Part shown: positions 51,676-60,393 of the stretch, one piece after another | Position numbering within the stretch: position 1 is the stretch's first letter | How the letters are laid out: every line of letters starts with the position of its first letter | Notes under the pieces: generated by a model | Told to the model about the DNA's origin: nothing | The model's input: the letters and a program-made list of their open reading frames with translations, nothing else | Databases searched by the model: none | From: Piscirickettsiaceae bacterium | Lineage (GTDB): Bacteria > Pseudomonadota > Gammaproteobacteria > Nitrosococcales > Methylophagaceae | Length of the DNA stretch: 64,000 nucleotides | Assembly (NCBI GenBank): GCA_013215825.1 | Contig: JABSQN010000004.1 | Coordinates: 310,001-374,000 of the forward strand | Direction of reading: 5' to 3' | Translations under genes and position numbers: made by a program

Positions 51676-52281
51676 TTAACATTCAAAAATAATGTGTTTC
51701 GATTTTAAATAATCAATAATGACATCCGCACATTCCTCAATACTTAACTCTGCCGTATTAATGGTGACTTCTGCTTGTTCTGGTGCTTCATAATCTGAAT
51801 CAATACCGGTGAAGTTCTTGATTTCACCCCTACGCGCTTTTTCATACAAACCTTTTGGATCTCGCTGCTCACATATTTCTATGGGTGTATTCATATGAAT
51901 TTCAATAAACTCATTATTACCCACTAATTCACGCACTATTTTCCTATCAAATTGAAAGGGAGAGATGAAGGCAGTCAACACCAGCAATCCTGCATCAACA
52001 AACAGTTTGGATAGTTCGCCAATACGGCGAATATTTTCTATTCGGTCTTCATTTGAAAAAGCTAAATCTTTATTCAAACCATGGCGAACATTATCACCAT
52101 CTAACAAATAAGTATGGTGGCCCTGTTCATAAAGCTTCTGTTCCACCGCGCCGGCAATGGTCGATTTGCCAGCACCATTTAAACCGGTAAACCATAAAAT
52201 ACAAGGCTGTTGTTTTTTCTGGACCGATCTGCTTTTTTTAGTGACACTGTGCAAATGCCAAACTATATTTTTTTCAGTCAT
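51676..52281 (-). CDS. cysC: Adenylylsulfate (APS) kinase
   Basis: Makes PAPS from APS and ATP for sulfate assimilation or sulfotransfer. 201 residues: HSVTKKSR start region, P-loop GLNGAGKSTIAGAV (Ser/Asn variation from the common GLSGSGKST), LDGDNVRHGLNKDL, and FISPF followed by the HMNTPIEICEQRDPKGLYEKARRG region. No cysD/cysN is nearby, and the flanks are pseudogenes of polysaccharide enzymes. It may have served sulfation of an exopolysaccharide. It is intact and probably expressed. Confidence 0.95.
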   Translation of the reverse strand: MTEKNIVWHLHSVTKKSRSVQKKQQPCILWFTGLNGAGKSTIAGAVEQKLYEQGHHTYLLDGDNVRHGLNKDLAFSNEDRIENIRRIGELSKLFVDAGLLVLTAFISPFQFDRKIVRELVGNNEFIEIHMNTPIEICEQRDPKGLYEKARRGEIKNFTGIDSDYEAPEQAEVTINTAELSIEECADVIIDYLKSKHIIFEC

Positions 52282-52387
52282 TATTAACCCTAAATTTTAA
52301 CTGTATTTACTTTCCATATTCAAACGACTTAAAGATGTAGCTTACTCTTCTTCGTTCATGTCAGCTTCTGACTATTTACTGAAAGTC

Positions 52388-52738
52388 TTATCCTTCGGCA
52401 AGCGCAGGACAAACAATGTATTTACCTTTAAATATAAACAGGTCGGGAGCAGGATAAACCGATGCTGTGCTGTCGGCTAGTTTTTCTGCAATCTGTTTAA
52501 TTAGATGTTCGATTAACATGGCAAGGGTGATGTAAACAGCATCAATTTTTCCTTGTTTACAGTCAGTGATAAGCTGGTCAGTATCATCAACAATATGTAC
52601 ATTTTCATCTTGAATCGTATCCCTAAGTCTGTTGACCAATAATGGCTACTTGTCGCATATTAAAGCCTTTTTTTCTCAAGAAGGCTAATGTCATTCTGAC
52701 GATAATATGCCAAGAAATAAGTTCGATAGGCGTTGCTT
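52388..52738 (-). pseudogene. Fragment of undecaprenyl-phosphate glucose phosphotransferase (WcaJ/Wzx-type initiating enzyme)
   Basis: The minus strand gives RMTLAFLRKKGFNMRQVAIIG (52735-52650). After a frame break it gives DDTDQLITDCKQGKIDAVYI and LADSTASVYPAPDLFIF, the central Rossmann-like region of WcaJ-type polyprenyl glycosylphosphotransferases. The N-terminal membrane part and the whole catalytic domain are missing. An 83-codon open piece (52388-52639) remains but is not a functional gene. Confidence 0.75.
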
Positions 52739-53331
52739 CAATATGGTGTTAAGGAGGCGAAAGAAATTGCTGATCACTTTGATAATAGTTTTGAGCTTGA
52801 ACACCAAATATTCGGCACGTCTAAAGAGAAGTATCTGATTGATATTCGTGATGTGATGAATAAGTGTGATTTTATCTTTATGCGTCAACGTGAGATGTTG
52901 GGCTTGGGTCATGCGATTTTAACCGGTGAATCCATGATGGGCCCGGAGACTTTTGCTGTTGTGCTTGCTGATATTCTTTGTGCTAAACAGATGGTGATGA
53001 AATGAGTGCATTAGGCCAGCTCACCGCACTCTATGAGCAGTCTCGATGTTGTACTATTGCTATCGAAGAAGTGCCGGCTTTAAGATACTGCTAGTTACGG
53101 TATTATCTCAGGCGAAGAAATTGCTGATGGTATTTATGAAGTGTCGGATTTGGTTGAAAAACCACAACCAGAAGATGCACCTATCAATTTATCGATCATC
53201 GGTCGTTATATTCTGACGCCTAATATCTTTAATTATTTAAGAAATAATCAAACCCAGCGCAGGCGGTGAAATTTAAAGGTAAGCGTTTTGATTATGGCAG
53301 TGTTGAAGCTACTAATTATTACTTTGAATAA
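52739..53331 (+). pseudogene. galU: Broken UTP-glucose-1-phosphate uridylyltransferase
   Basis: The plus strand carries GalU segments in order: DHFDNSFELEHQIFGTSKEK, LGLGHAILTGESMMGPETFA, then after stops and shifts CCTIAIEEVP and ISGEEIADGIYEVSDLVEKP (about 53105-53165). NLSIIGRYILTPNIFNYL follows, and after a further deletion FKGKRFDYGS near the end. The N-terminal nucleotide-binding third is absent; at least three frame breaks and one internal deletion exist. UDP-glucose supply must come from another gene copy. Confidence 0.87.
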
Positions 53332-53433
53332 TGAGTATAAAAAAATCTGTAATATTGCGTAGGTCGGGTTTCGACCCAACAATGGGATTTTAATATGAGA
53401 TATAATTTGGGAATTTTAACAAGAAAAATCCGT

Positions 53434-53510
<77 letters not shown>

Positions 53511-53556
53511 CCGGATTAAGCAGAGAAGTATACTGAGTAATATTCAGCTATGCAAG

Positions 53557-54951
53557 CTATTTATCAGTATCTTTTAATTTCCTTGTTAGTGTATTACGCC
53601 CCCAGCCTAAAAGCTTGGCGGCTTCTTGTCTTTTACCTGCCGTTTTCTCGAGTGCTACGGTCATTAATAGCTGTTCAACTTCGTGAATTACCTCAGATAA
53701 AGCACCATCTACACCTGTTAATGCTTTATTGCTGGCCCACTGTTTAAACAAGGTCTGCCAGCTTCCTTGGCCTATTTGTTCCGTTGATGCTTCATTAATC
53801 AGTTCATTCGGTAGATCATCTATTTGCACCATATTGGCTGGTGACATGACGGTTAACCATCGGCAGGTATTTTCTAATTGTCTTACATTACCGGGCCATG
53901 CTAGTTGGCTTAAATAATGTTCTACTTCTGTTGATAATGTTTTTACCGCTTCATCTAATTCTTTTGCGGCTTTAGTCATAAAATAGTTGGCTAGGGCAGG
54001 TACATCTTCGCGTCGTTCCCTTAATGCGGGAATTTGCACACGAATAACATTGAGTCGGTGAAATAGATCTTCTCGAAACTCACCGCGTTCAACCAGTAGT
54101 TCAAGGTTTTGGTGTGTTGCTGCCACAATGCGTACATCGGCTTTAATCGATTTGTGTCCACCTACCCGAAAAAACTCACCATCTGACAGCACTCGTAATA
54201 ATCGTGTCTGTAAGTCTAGTGGCATATCTCCAATTTCATCTAGAAACAGTGTGCCCCCGGTGGCTTGTTCAAAACGTCCTTTTCGTAAAGCGTGTGCGCC
54301 AGTAAAGGATCCTTTCTCATGACCAAATAATTCTGATTCCATTAATTCTTTTGGAATTGCCGCCATATTCAGTGCAATAAAGGGTGCGTCTTTTCTCGGG
54401 CTATGTTTATGCAGCGCGTTGGCGACCAGTTCTTTACCTGTACCTGATTCACCATTAATCAGAACGGTTATATTTGAACGCGCTAGGCGTCCTATTGATC
54501 GAAATACTTCTTGCATCGCCGGTGCTTCACCGATGATTTCTGTGACAAGTGATACCGGTTCTTCATCTGTTTTATGTTCTTGGCGATGTTCAATGGCGCG
54601 TCGTACTAAATCAACTGCATCATCAATATCAAAGGGTTTTGGTAAGTATTCAAATGCGCCGCCTTCGTAGACGGAAACCGCACTGTCTAAGTCCGAATAT
54701 GCGGTCATGATGATAACGGGCAAGTCCGGCTTGCTTTGTTTTATCTCTTTGAGTAGTTGCAATCCATCCATGCCCGGCATACGAATATCGCTGACCAATA
54801 CATCGGGTGTGTCATTTTTTAATTCATCGATAATATCCGTGGCACTTTCAAAAAGACGTACTTCAATATCTGCGGCTTCTAAGGCTTTCTGCAATACCCA
54901 GCGTATTGAATGATCATCATCCACGACCCATACATTTGCTTTTTTAATCAC
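53557..54951 (-). CDS. glnG: Nitrogen regulation response regulator NtrC
   Basis: Sigma-54 activator of nitrogen genes, 464 residues. Receiver domain (1-120) with phospho-Asp in VSDIRMPGMDG (about 54), AAA+ domain (about 140-375) with GESGTGKELVA and LDEIGDMPLDLQTRLLRVL, and a Fis-type HTH at the end (AAKLLGWGRNTLTRKLKD). The sigma-54 contact loop reads GSFTGA instead of the usual GAFTGA. It overlaps ntrB by 8 bases. Confidence 0.96.
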   Translation of the reverse strand: MIKKANVWVVDDDHSIRWVLQKALEAADIEVRLFESATDIIDELKNDTPDVLVSDIRMPGMDGLQLLKEIKQSKPDLPVIIMTAYSDLDSAVSVYEGGAFEYLPKPFDIDDAVDLVRRAIEHRQEHKTDEEPVSLVTEIIGEAPAMQEVFRSIGRLARSNITVLINGESGTGKELVANALHKHSPRKDAPFIALNMAAIPKELMESELFGHEKGSFTGAHALRKGRFEQATGGTLFLDEIGDMPLDLQTRLLRVLSDGEFFRVGGHKSIKADVRIVAATHQNLELLVERGEFREDLFHRLNVIRVQIPALRERREDVPALANYFMTKAAKELDEAVKTLSTEVEHYLSQLAWPGNVRQLENTCRWLTVMSPANMVQIDDLPNELINEASTEQIGQGSWQTLFKQWASNKALTGVDGALSEVIHEVEQLLMTVALEKTAGKRQEAAKLLGWGRNTLTRKLKDTDK

Positions 54952-55996
54952 GCGATGACTCCAATGGAAAAGTAACAGAAAAAACAGTTCGGCCTAGCCC
55001 GCTGGTGCATGACACCATTCCGTTATTGCGTTGCACCAAGTTTTGCACTAAATATAAACCTAAGCCCGTTCCTTCTGCACGACCTGTCACGAGCGGAAAG
55101 AAGATAGTTTCAATTAAGTCTTTAGGAATACCAGGGCCATTATCTTCAATCTCAATGCACACCCCTAGGCGATAATGCTTTTGATCAATATTGATATTAC
55201 GTTTTATCCGAGTTCTCAAGATGACATTACCGACAGCATGTAAAGCTTGCACTGCATTTTGAACAATATTAAGGAAGACTTGCACTAGCTGATCAAAATC
55301 AGCCGAAAACTCTGGAATGCTGGGATCATAGTCACCCTTTATGATTAAGCGACTATCCACTTCGGCAAACACTAATTGTCTAACACGTTGTAAAATTTGG
55401 TGAATATTCACCATAGCAGGTTCAGATTGTTGATGTGAACCTAACATCTTTGTCATTAGGTTTTGTAAGCGATCGGCTTCACTAATAATGATGGCGGTAT
55501 ATTCTTTTAAATCATCTGAGTCTAATTGGCGCTCTAATAACTGTGCCGCACCCCGTAAGCCACCCAGTGGGTTCTTAATTTCATGTGCAAGGCCGCGTAA
55601 TACTTGTTGTTGTGCATGCAAGCTTTCATCCCGACTGATACGTTGTTGAAAGTCTAGCTGTGCCAGTTCTAATAAAATATAGGATTCGGCGTTTTCTGTT
55701 TCTACTAATTTGATGGCACAGTCAACCACCACATCACCCGTGCTAGGAATATAAAGTGTAACTTCACGCTCTATTAACGCTTGGCCTGTTTTCTGCACCC
55801 GATGTAAACTATCTAACAGCTTACAATCGCCTGCTAATAGGCTTTCAATGGGAATGTCACTAGCTTGACGTTGGCTTATTTCGAATAATACTTCTGCCGC
55901 CGAATTCAAGGTGTTTACCCGTAGTGACTTATCCATCACTACAATGGCAGTGGTGAGATTTTCTAGAATATTATGACAGGGTAATAATGTTGTCAT
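54944..55996 (-). CDS. glnL: Nitrogen sensor kinase/phosphatase NtrB
   Basis: Cytosolic histidine kinase controlled by PII, 350 residues. N-terminal PAS (about 10-120), DHp domain with phospho-His in GLAHEIKNPLGGLRGAAQLLE (His about 140), and ATPase boxes NIVQNAVQAL, EIEDNGPGIP and GTGLGLYLVQNLV. It pairs with ntrC and with the PII protein at 4553. Confidence 0.96.
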   Translation of the reverse strand: MTTLLPCHNILENLTTAIVVMDKSLRVNTLNSAAEVLFEISQRQASDIPIESLLAGDCKLLDSLHRVQKTGQALIEREVTLYIPSTGDVVVDCAIKLVETENAESYILLELAQLDFQQRISRDESLHAQQQVLRGLAHEIKNPLGGLRGAAQLLERQLDSDDLKEYTAIIISEADRLQNLMTKMLGSHQQSEPAMVNIHQILQRVRQLVFAEVDSRLIIKGDYDPSIPEFSADFDQLVQVFLNIVQNAVQALHAVGNVILRTRIKRNINIDQKHYRLGVCIEIEDNGPGIPKDLIETIFFPLVTGRAEGTGLGLYLVQNLVQRNNGMVSCTSGLGRTVFSVTFPLESSRD

Positions 55997-56186
55997 TGTA
56001 GATCAATTTCAAAAGGGGCTTCATAATTAACATAGAGCAAATACTGCTCCAACTTTTTAAATACAAGGTTAAAAACAGGCTATACGATTGTATTTCATGA
56101 GGTTCTTAATAAATAATACTTATTTGTAATTAAATTATTAAGCAGATTGAAGTGTAATGCATTTTAATGCGCACTACAATGGTGCG

Positions 56187-56717
56187 CTAATTTACTGACT
56201 GTTGGCGAATTGTGTTTTTATGGACGTGAAATAAGATGGATTTGCTATTTTTCAACACATTTCCTAATTTATCAATAACAGAAACAAGAGCGATATGACT
56301 ACCGCGATCTAAGTTTATAAGAGAAAAACTAGTTACCGTTTGTGCATCTGTCACTGGCTTACCATCTACTTTAAATAATAAGGTGTCTCCACGTTCCGTA
56401 TCTAATGCTGGTGATATATTGACGGTAATGGTGACATTACCTTCTGTTCCCCAGATGTTTTCATTTTGTGACGGCGATGTAATCATTAGCTGATAATTGG
56501 GTGCTTCATTGTCATCACTCGTCGTGTCAACGATGTCTTCAATTACAACGGGAATTGGCGGTGGTGTATACGTCGATGGTTTGTTTAATTCTACTTTCTC
56601 AGAGTGACTGCTTTCTTGATCTGAATAACTAATATTGCCGTATTCATCAATTATGCGATACACATCCGCTTGTGCTGAAATGCTGATAAGTAATAATAAA
56701 ATTAAATATTTTTTCAT
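56187..56717 (-). CDS. DUF4124 domain periplasmic protein
   Basis: 176 residues from ATG 56717, which begins a clear signal peptide (MKKYLILLLLISISAQA). DUF4124 core DVYRIIDEYGNISYSDQ (about 18-34), Pro-rich linker, and a C-terminal Ig-like domain of about 100 residues ending HVHKNTIRQQ. The longer frame start at 56765 is a TTG without signal features. A DUF4124 gene between glnA and ntrB is common in gammaproteobacteria; its function is unknown. Confidence 0.88.
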   Translation of the reverse strand: MKKYLILLLLISISAQADVYRIIDEYGNISYSDQESSHSEKVELNKPSTYTPPPIPVVIEDIVDTTSDDNEAPNYQLMITSPSQNENIWGTEGNVTITVNISPALDTERGDTLLFKVDGKPVTDAQTVTSFSLINLDRGSHIALVSVIDKLGNVLKNSKSILFHVHKNTIRQQSVN

Positions 56718-56811
56718 TAGGACATCATAGGTTAGACATTCAATAACTGCAACTTCCTTCTTCAATCTATCATCCTCACGGATTGGATTCTGGAGATACA
56801 GTACCGTTCAT

Positions 56812-56878
56812 GGTGAGACTATCGAACCATCCTTTGACAAGGCCACCGTCGATGAGTTCAGGACTAACGGTGTAATTA
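56812..56878. repeat. Degenerate GTTCGTGGTGAG-TTCGAACCA palindromic repeat
   Basis: CCGTTCATGGTGAGACTATC, followed by GAACCATCC, opposes GATGAGTTCAGGACTAACGG. The whole resembles the common intergenic element CCGTTCGTGGTGAGCTTGTC with its inverse, seen in many proteobacteria. It lies between the DUF4124 gene and a Fic remnant. Confidence 0.6.
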
Positions 56879-56924
56879 TCTAAAAGATGCATCCTAAATA
56901 TAACGGGTATCATCCAAGTTGCAG

Positions 56925-57246
56925 CTTTGTAGCCCCTAGGCTTTAGGTATTTTTCACTATAAAGATCAGGAAAAAGGTTAATTGAAAAGTGAGTGGTTAG
57001 CCCTATTCCTACTCTTAGATTTCTATGATGTTCCTGTTGTGATAAGTAATCCCTCTTTCAGTAATTCTGAAATAACCGTTGTCGATAGTCGGTCACCGAA
57101 GTCCGTTATGTCTTTAACCTCGCCTCGGGTTATTTCACCGCGCATAAAGACTTCAAATAATAGTGTCGATATTTCTGGCCTTAGTTTTGATAACTCACCA
57201 TTAGAAGTCAAAATAGCTGTCGATCTAACAATGTTTACCTATAACG
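56925..57246 (-). pseudogene. C-terminal remnant of a Fic-family protein
   Basis: The minus strand encodes LRPEISTLLFEVFMRGEITR, then GEVKDIT and LSTTVISELLKEGLL (57170-57040). This is the winged-helix C-terminus found after the Fic AMP-transferase domain. After a one-base shift INLFPDLYSEK continues as the usual LFP-LY tail. The catalytic HPFxxGNG domain is absent. Upstream is a stop in every frame. Confidence 0.65.
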
Positions 57247-57295
57247 TTATACGGTCTTTGATATGTCCAAATTTAAACAGCCAATCCCCAGGCAT

Positions 57296-57327
57296 AAAAA
57301 AACGCCCCCATTATAAATGGAGGCGTT
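57296..57327 (-). terminator. Terminator of glnA
   Basis: On the minus strand AACGCCTCCAT pairs with ATGGGGGCGTT (one U-G wobble), loop of five bases, then seven T. It ends 29 bases after the glnA stop. Confidence 0.92.
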
Positions 57328-57355
57328 CTCTATTTTTACTTATTCGAAAAACAAA

Positions 57356-58765
57356 TTAACAGCTGTAGTATAAATCAAACTCAGCAGGGTGAGTTTCCAT
57401 ACGTAAGCGTGTTACTTCTTCCATTTTCAATGTAATGTAAGCATCGATTTGGTCATCCGTAAATACACCACCATCTGTTAAGAAAGCACGATCGTTATCT
57501 AATGCATCTAATGCTTGATCTAATGAATAACAAACTTGTGGAATTGCTGCTTCTTCTTCAGGAGGCAAGTCATACAAGTCTTTATCCATTGCATCACCAG
57601 GGTGGATCTTGTTTTTGATACCATCAAGACCAGCCATTAATAATGCAGCAAATGCTAAATAAGGATTAGCAGTTGAATCACCAAAACGCACTTCAATACG
57701 ACGACCTTTTGGATTGTTAACAAAAGGAATACGAATTGATGCAGAGCGGTTACGTGCAGAATATGCCAACATAATTGGCGCTTCAAAACCAGGTACTAAA
57801 CGTTTGTAGCTGTTTGTACTTGCGTTTGTGAAGGCATTCAATGCTTGGGCATGTTTGATAACGCCACCGATGTAAAATAATGCAGTTTCAGATAAACCGC
57901 CGTATTTATTACCTGTGAATAAGTTTTCACCGTCTTTAAATAAAGACATGTGAACGTGCATACCGTTACCGTTATCACCAACAATTGGTTTTGGCATAAA
58001 TGTCGCTGTTTTGCCATAGGCATCAGCAACATTATGAACAACATATTTAAGCTGCTGAACTTCATCCGCTTTTTTCACTAAAGTGTTAAATCTAGTACCA
58101 ATTTCACATTGGCCAGCAGTTGCTACTTCATGATGATGTACTTCTGTCACTTGACCCATTTCTTCAAGAGTCAAACACATTGCACTACGCATATCTTGTA
58201 ATGAATCAACTGGAGGTACTGGGAAGTAACCACCTTTAACACTTGGACGATGACCTTTATTACCATCAGCATATACTTTATCAGTATTCCAAGATGCTTC
58301 ATCAGAATCAATCTTATACGATGAACCTGAGATGTCGCTAGACCAACGAACATCATCAAATACGAAGAATTCATTTTCAGGACCAAAGTAAGCAGTATCT
58401 GCAACACCTGTTGCTTGCATATGTGCTTCAGCACGATGAGCAACACTGCGAGGATCACGCTCATAACCTTGCATAGTTGCAGGTTCGATAACATCACAGC
58501 TAAGGATTAATGTTGTGTCATCCATGAACGGATCAAGTACTGCTGTATCAGGATCTGGCATCAAAATCATGTCAGATTCATTAATGCCTTTCCAACCGGC
58601 AACAGAAGAACCATCAAACATATTACCTTCTGTAAAGGTGTCTTCATCAATAGAATGTGCAGGGAAAGTAACGTGTTGCTCTTTACCTATTGTATCTGTG
58701 AAACGGAAATCCACAAACTGGACATCCTCATCTTTGATCATCTGAAGTACATTTTCGACTGACAT
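57356..58765 (-). CDS. glnA: Glutamine synthetase type I
   Basis: ATP-dependent ammonia assimilation, 469 residues from ATG 58765 (GGAG nine bases before it); the longer TTG start at 58780 is rejected. Signatures: [49 protein letters not shown], and the adenylylation site [10 protein letters not shown] (Tyr about 398), so it is the GlnE-regulated beta form. Own sigma-54 promoter and terminator. Confidence 0.97.
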   Translation of the reverse strand: MSVENVLQMIKDEDVQFVDFRFTDTIGKEQHVTFPAHSIDEDTFTEGNMFDGSSVAGWKGINESDMILMPDPDTAVLDPFMDDTTLILSCDVIEPATMQGYERDPRSVAHRAEAHMQATGVADTAYFGPENEFFVFDDVRWSSDISGSSYKIDSDEASWNTDKVYADGNKGHRPSVKGGYFPVPPVDSLQDMRSAMCLTLEEMGQVTEVHHHEVATAGQCEIGTRFNTLVKKADEVQQLKYVVHNVADAYGKTATFMPKPIVGDNGNGMHVHMSLFKDGENLFTGNKYGGLSETALFYIGGVIKHAQALNAFTNASTNSYKRLVPGFEAPIMLAYSARNRSASIRIPFVNNPKGRRIEVRFGDSTANPYLAFAALLMAGLDGIKNKIHPGDAMDKDLYDLPPEEEAAIPQVCYSLDQALDALDNDRAFLTDGGVFTDDQIDAYITLKMEEVTRLRMETHPAEFDLYYSC

Positions 58766-58810
58766 TAAATTTTTCTCCAATTACTAATTTATTAATTCAA
58801 CTCATCAATA

Positions 58811-58829
58811 AGAGCACAAAATGAGCCAA
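58811..58829 (-). promoter_or_regulatory. Sigma-54 promoter of glnA
   Basis: The minus strand reads TTGGCTCATTTTGTGCTCT: GG at -24 and GC at -12 with exactly ten bases between. Start of transcription is expected near 58802, about 38 bases before the glnA ATG. Two NtrC sites lie upstream. Confidence 0.8.
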
Positions 58830-58880
58830 TATTGAACAACCCTAAAATCAAGTAGTTACAACTTTATCATTACCACTTGC

Positions 58881-58895
58881 GCACCAAATTAGTGC
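58881..58895. promoter_or_regulatory. NtrC binding site, proximal
   Basis: GCACCAAATTAGTGC is an exact GCAC-N7-GTGC NtrC site, centred about 86 bases upstream of the predicted glnA start point. Confidence 0.82.
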
Positions 58896-58909
58896 TTAAT
58901 GATGTTTTC

Positions 58910-58924
58910 GCACAAATAAGGTGC
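58910..58924. promoter_or_regulatory. NtrC binding site, distal
   Basis: GCACAAATAAGGTGC is a second exact GCAC-N7-GTGC site, 29 bases (about three helical turns) from the first, so the two dimers lie on one face. Its last base is within the tusA-like stop codon. Confidence 0.82.
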
Positions 58925-59151
58925 TACTCTCCCACCTTAACTGTGATGATTATTTCATTATCCTGTTCACGATGACCAATAAGCTCATGACCATTAATTC
59001 TTGCCCAAGCAGGAATATCGCTTAATGCACCAGGATCAGTACAAATGACGTCCAATATATCACCAACGGCGAGTTCTTTGACCTTATTTTGCGTTTTAAT
59101 CACAGGCATAGGACAAAGCATCCGTCTTGCATCTAATTCATAATGACTCAT
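58924..59151 (-). CDS. TusA-like sulfur carrier
   Basis: Small persulfide carrier, 75 residues from ATG 59151. The Cys of LCPMPVIKTQNKV near residue 13 is the acceptor, and the fold continues VICTDPGALSDIPAWARINGHE. The ATG overlaps the PP-loop gene stop (ATGA), with AAGGA nine bases upstream, so I prefer it to ATG 59160. The coupling suggests it hands sulfur to the upstream PP-loop enzyme rather than acting in the TusBCDE relay. Confidence 0.9.
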   Translation of the reverse strand: MSHYELDARRMLCPMPVIKTQNKVKELAVGDILDVICTDPGALSDIPAWARINGHELIGHREQDNEIIITVKVGE

Positions 59152-60200
59152 ACATGCCATTCCTTAAGTACTTCATCAGATGATAGCGGTTTAATCATTC
59201 GTCTTTGTTTCTCAGCACCAGGTACTGAAATTTCTATTTCAACCTGTTCTGCATCACGACCCTGCCCATAACGCGCGACAATTCCTGCTGCTAACATCAT
59301 ATCGCTCGGTTTAATATCACCATCAATCATTGCTAGTGGTCCGTTGTGACTAATTACTTGTAGTGTAATAAATTGCTTGCGATAGCCTTCTAAATAGTTA
59401 GTTTCACCTGCATCACGAGCAATGATCAGCTTAAATTCTGGTTTAGGCCGTAAATGACGGCCGACTTTAAGCAACATAATATCATCCATTTCATAGTCAC
59501 GACTGCCACGTCCTTTCCATAAATCGACTAACTTATCGGAGTAGTTTTTATCCGTTAAGAAACAACAGCCACCAGCAGGTGAGGCATAGTCTGTAAATCC
59601 ATATTCTGCGGCTAACGCCATTTGAGGTTTGCGGTTACGACCACTAAAATCAAATAGTTTCTCACGATCAACCCAACCTTCTAATTCTGGTTTGGTTGCT
59701 GGTAAGTTTTTGGCACACAAAGGTCTTAATAAAATATCATCAGCACCTGATTCTCTGGCAATAACAGGCATTGTTTGTTTACGTTGAGACATAGGACGTT
59801 GGCCTATTACTTCACCCGTAATAATAAAATCAAAGCCATTTTTATGGTTTTCTTTGACCCATTCAACCGCTTTTTTGACCATAAATATTTTACAATCAAG
59901 ACAGGGGTTCATATTCGCCCCATAGCCATGTTTAGGGTTAAGCAGTACATCTTTATATTCTTCAATCACATCAACAATATGGAGCTTAATACCCAACTGT
60001 TCTGCCGCCCATAAGGCATTATTCCGCTTTTGCTTATCTTTATCGTGGTTACGAATAGCATGAGTATGCCCTTCTACACAAAATCCCGTGTAGAAATTGA
60101 TACCCTCAACCTCAATACCCTGCTCTTGCATCACCCGCACCGCAAGCAATGAATCCAATCCACCTGAAATTAAGGCAACGGCCTTATGTTGTTTTGCCAT
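59148..60200 (-). CDS. PP-loop ATPase related to tRNA thiouridylases (MnmA/TrmU-like)
   Basis: 350 residues. The N-terminal adenylating PP-loop is ALISGGLDSLLAVRVM (about 9-24). Next come NPCLDCKIFMVKKA (Cys pair about 99-102), GEVIGQRPMSQRKQ, and GGCCFLTDKNYSDKL (vicinal Cys about 212-213); the C-terminal ~100 residues resemble a small beta domain. It resembles proteins annotated as MnmA-like but lacks a full MnmA layout. Likely role: thiolation of a nucleoside or cofactor using the coupled TusA-like carrier. The substrate is unknown. Confidence 0.82.
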   Translation of the reverse strand: MAKQHKAVALISGGLDSLLAVRVMQEQGIEVEGINFYTGFCVEGHTHAIRNHDKDKQKRNNALWAAEQLGIKLHIVDVIEEYKDVLLNPKHGYGANMNPCLDCKIFMVKKAVEWVKENHKNGFDFIITGEVIGQRPMSQRKQTMPVIARESGADDILLRPLCAKNLPATKPELEGWVDREKLFDFSGRNRKPQMALAAEYGFTDYASPAGGCCFLTDKNYSDKLVDLWKGRGSRDYEMDDIMLLKVGRHLRPKPEFKLIIARDAGETNYLEGYRKQFITLQVISHNGPLAMIDGDIKPSDMMLAAGIVARYGQGRDAEQVEIEISVPGAEKQRRMIKPLSSDEVLKEWHV

Positions 60201-60207
60201 TTTAAAA

Positions 60208-60393
60208 TGATGCCTTAAATGTGTAATTTTTTTGTGAGTGCTGGGACATTTTTTGCTCCTGAAAAAAGGTCATACCATACATCCATGTATATAAAACCTC
60301 GCACGGAAAACCGCAGTGTACAATTAGTACATAAGGATTTGAGTACGATGCTGACGCGGAAATCGCGGAAAAAGTGCATTTTTTAGGCATTAT
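60208..60393. repeat. Long imperfect hairpin, divergent relative of the ERIC-like repeat (copy D)
   Basis: The spacer between tldD and the PP-loop gene is an imperfect palindrome of about 185 bases. The left arm ATGATGCCTTAAATGTG matches the complement of the right arm GTGCATTTTTTAGGCATT with few changes. The centre CGCAGTGTACAATTAGTACA is close to the core of copy B (GCGCAGTGTACATTAGTACA), but the arms differ. A 62-codon frame inside it is not a gene. Confidence 0.7.

Noticed and set aside
52388-52639. 83-codon ORF as a small functional gene
   Set aside because: Its sequence is the middle of a WcaJ-type enzyme, with further family sequence in another frame upstream, so it is a fragment.
52739-53005. 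Open stretch as a small intact GalU-like gene
   Set aside because: It lacks the N-terminal catalytic region, and the continuation of GalU follows in other frames.
60202-60390. 62-codon ORF between tldD and the PP-loop gene
   Set aside because: It lies wholly inside a long inverted repeat and its translation is low-grade; a repeat explains the sequence.
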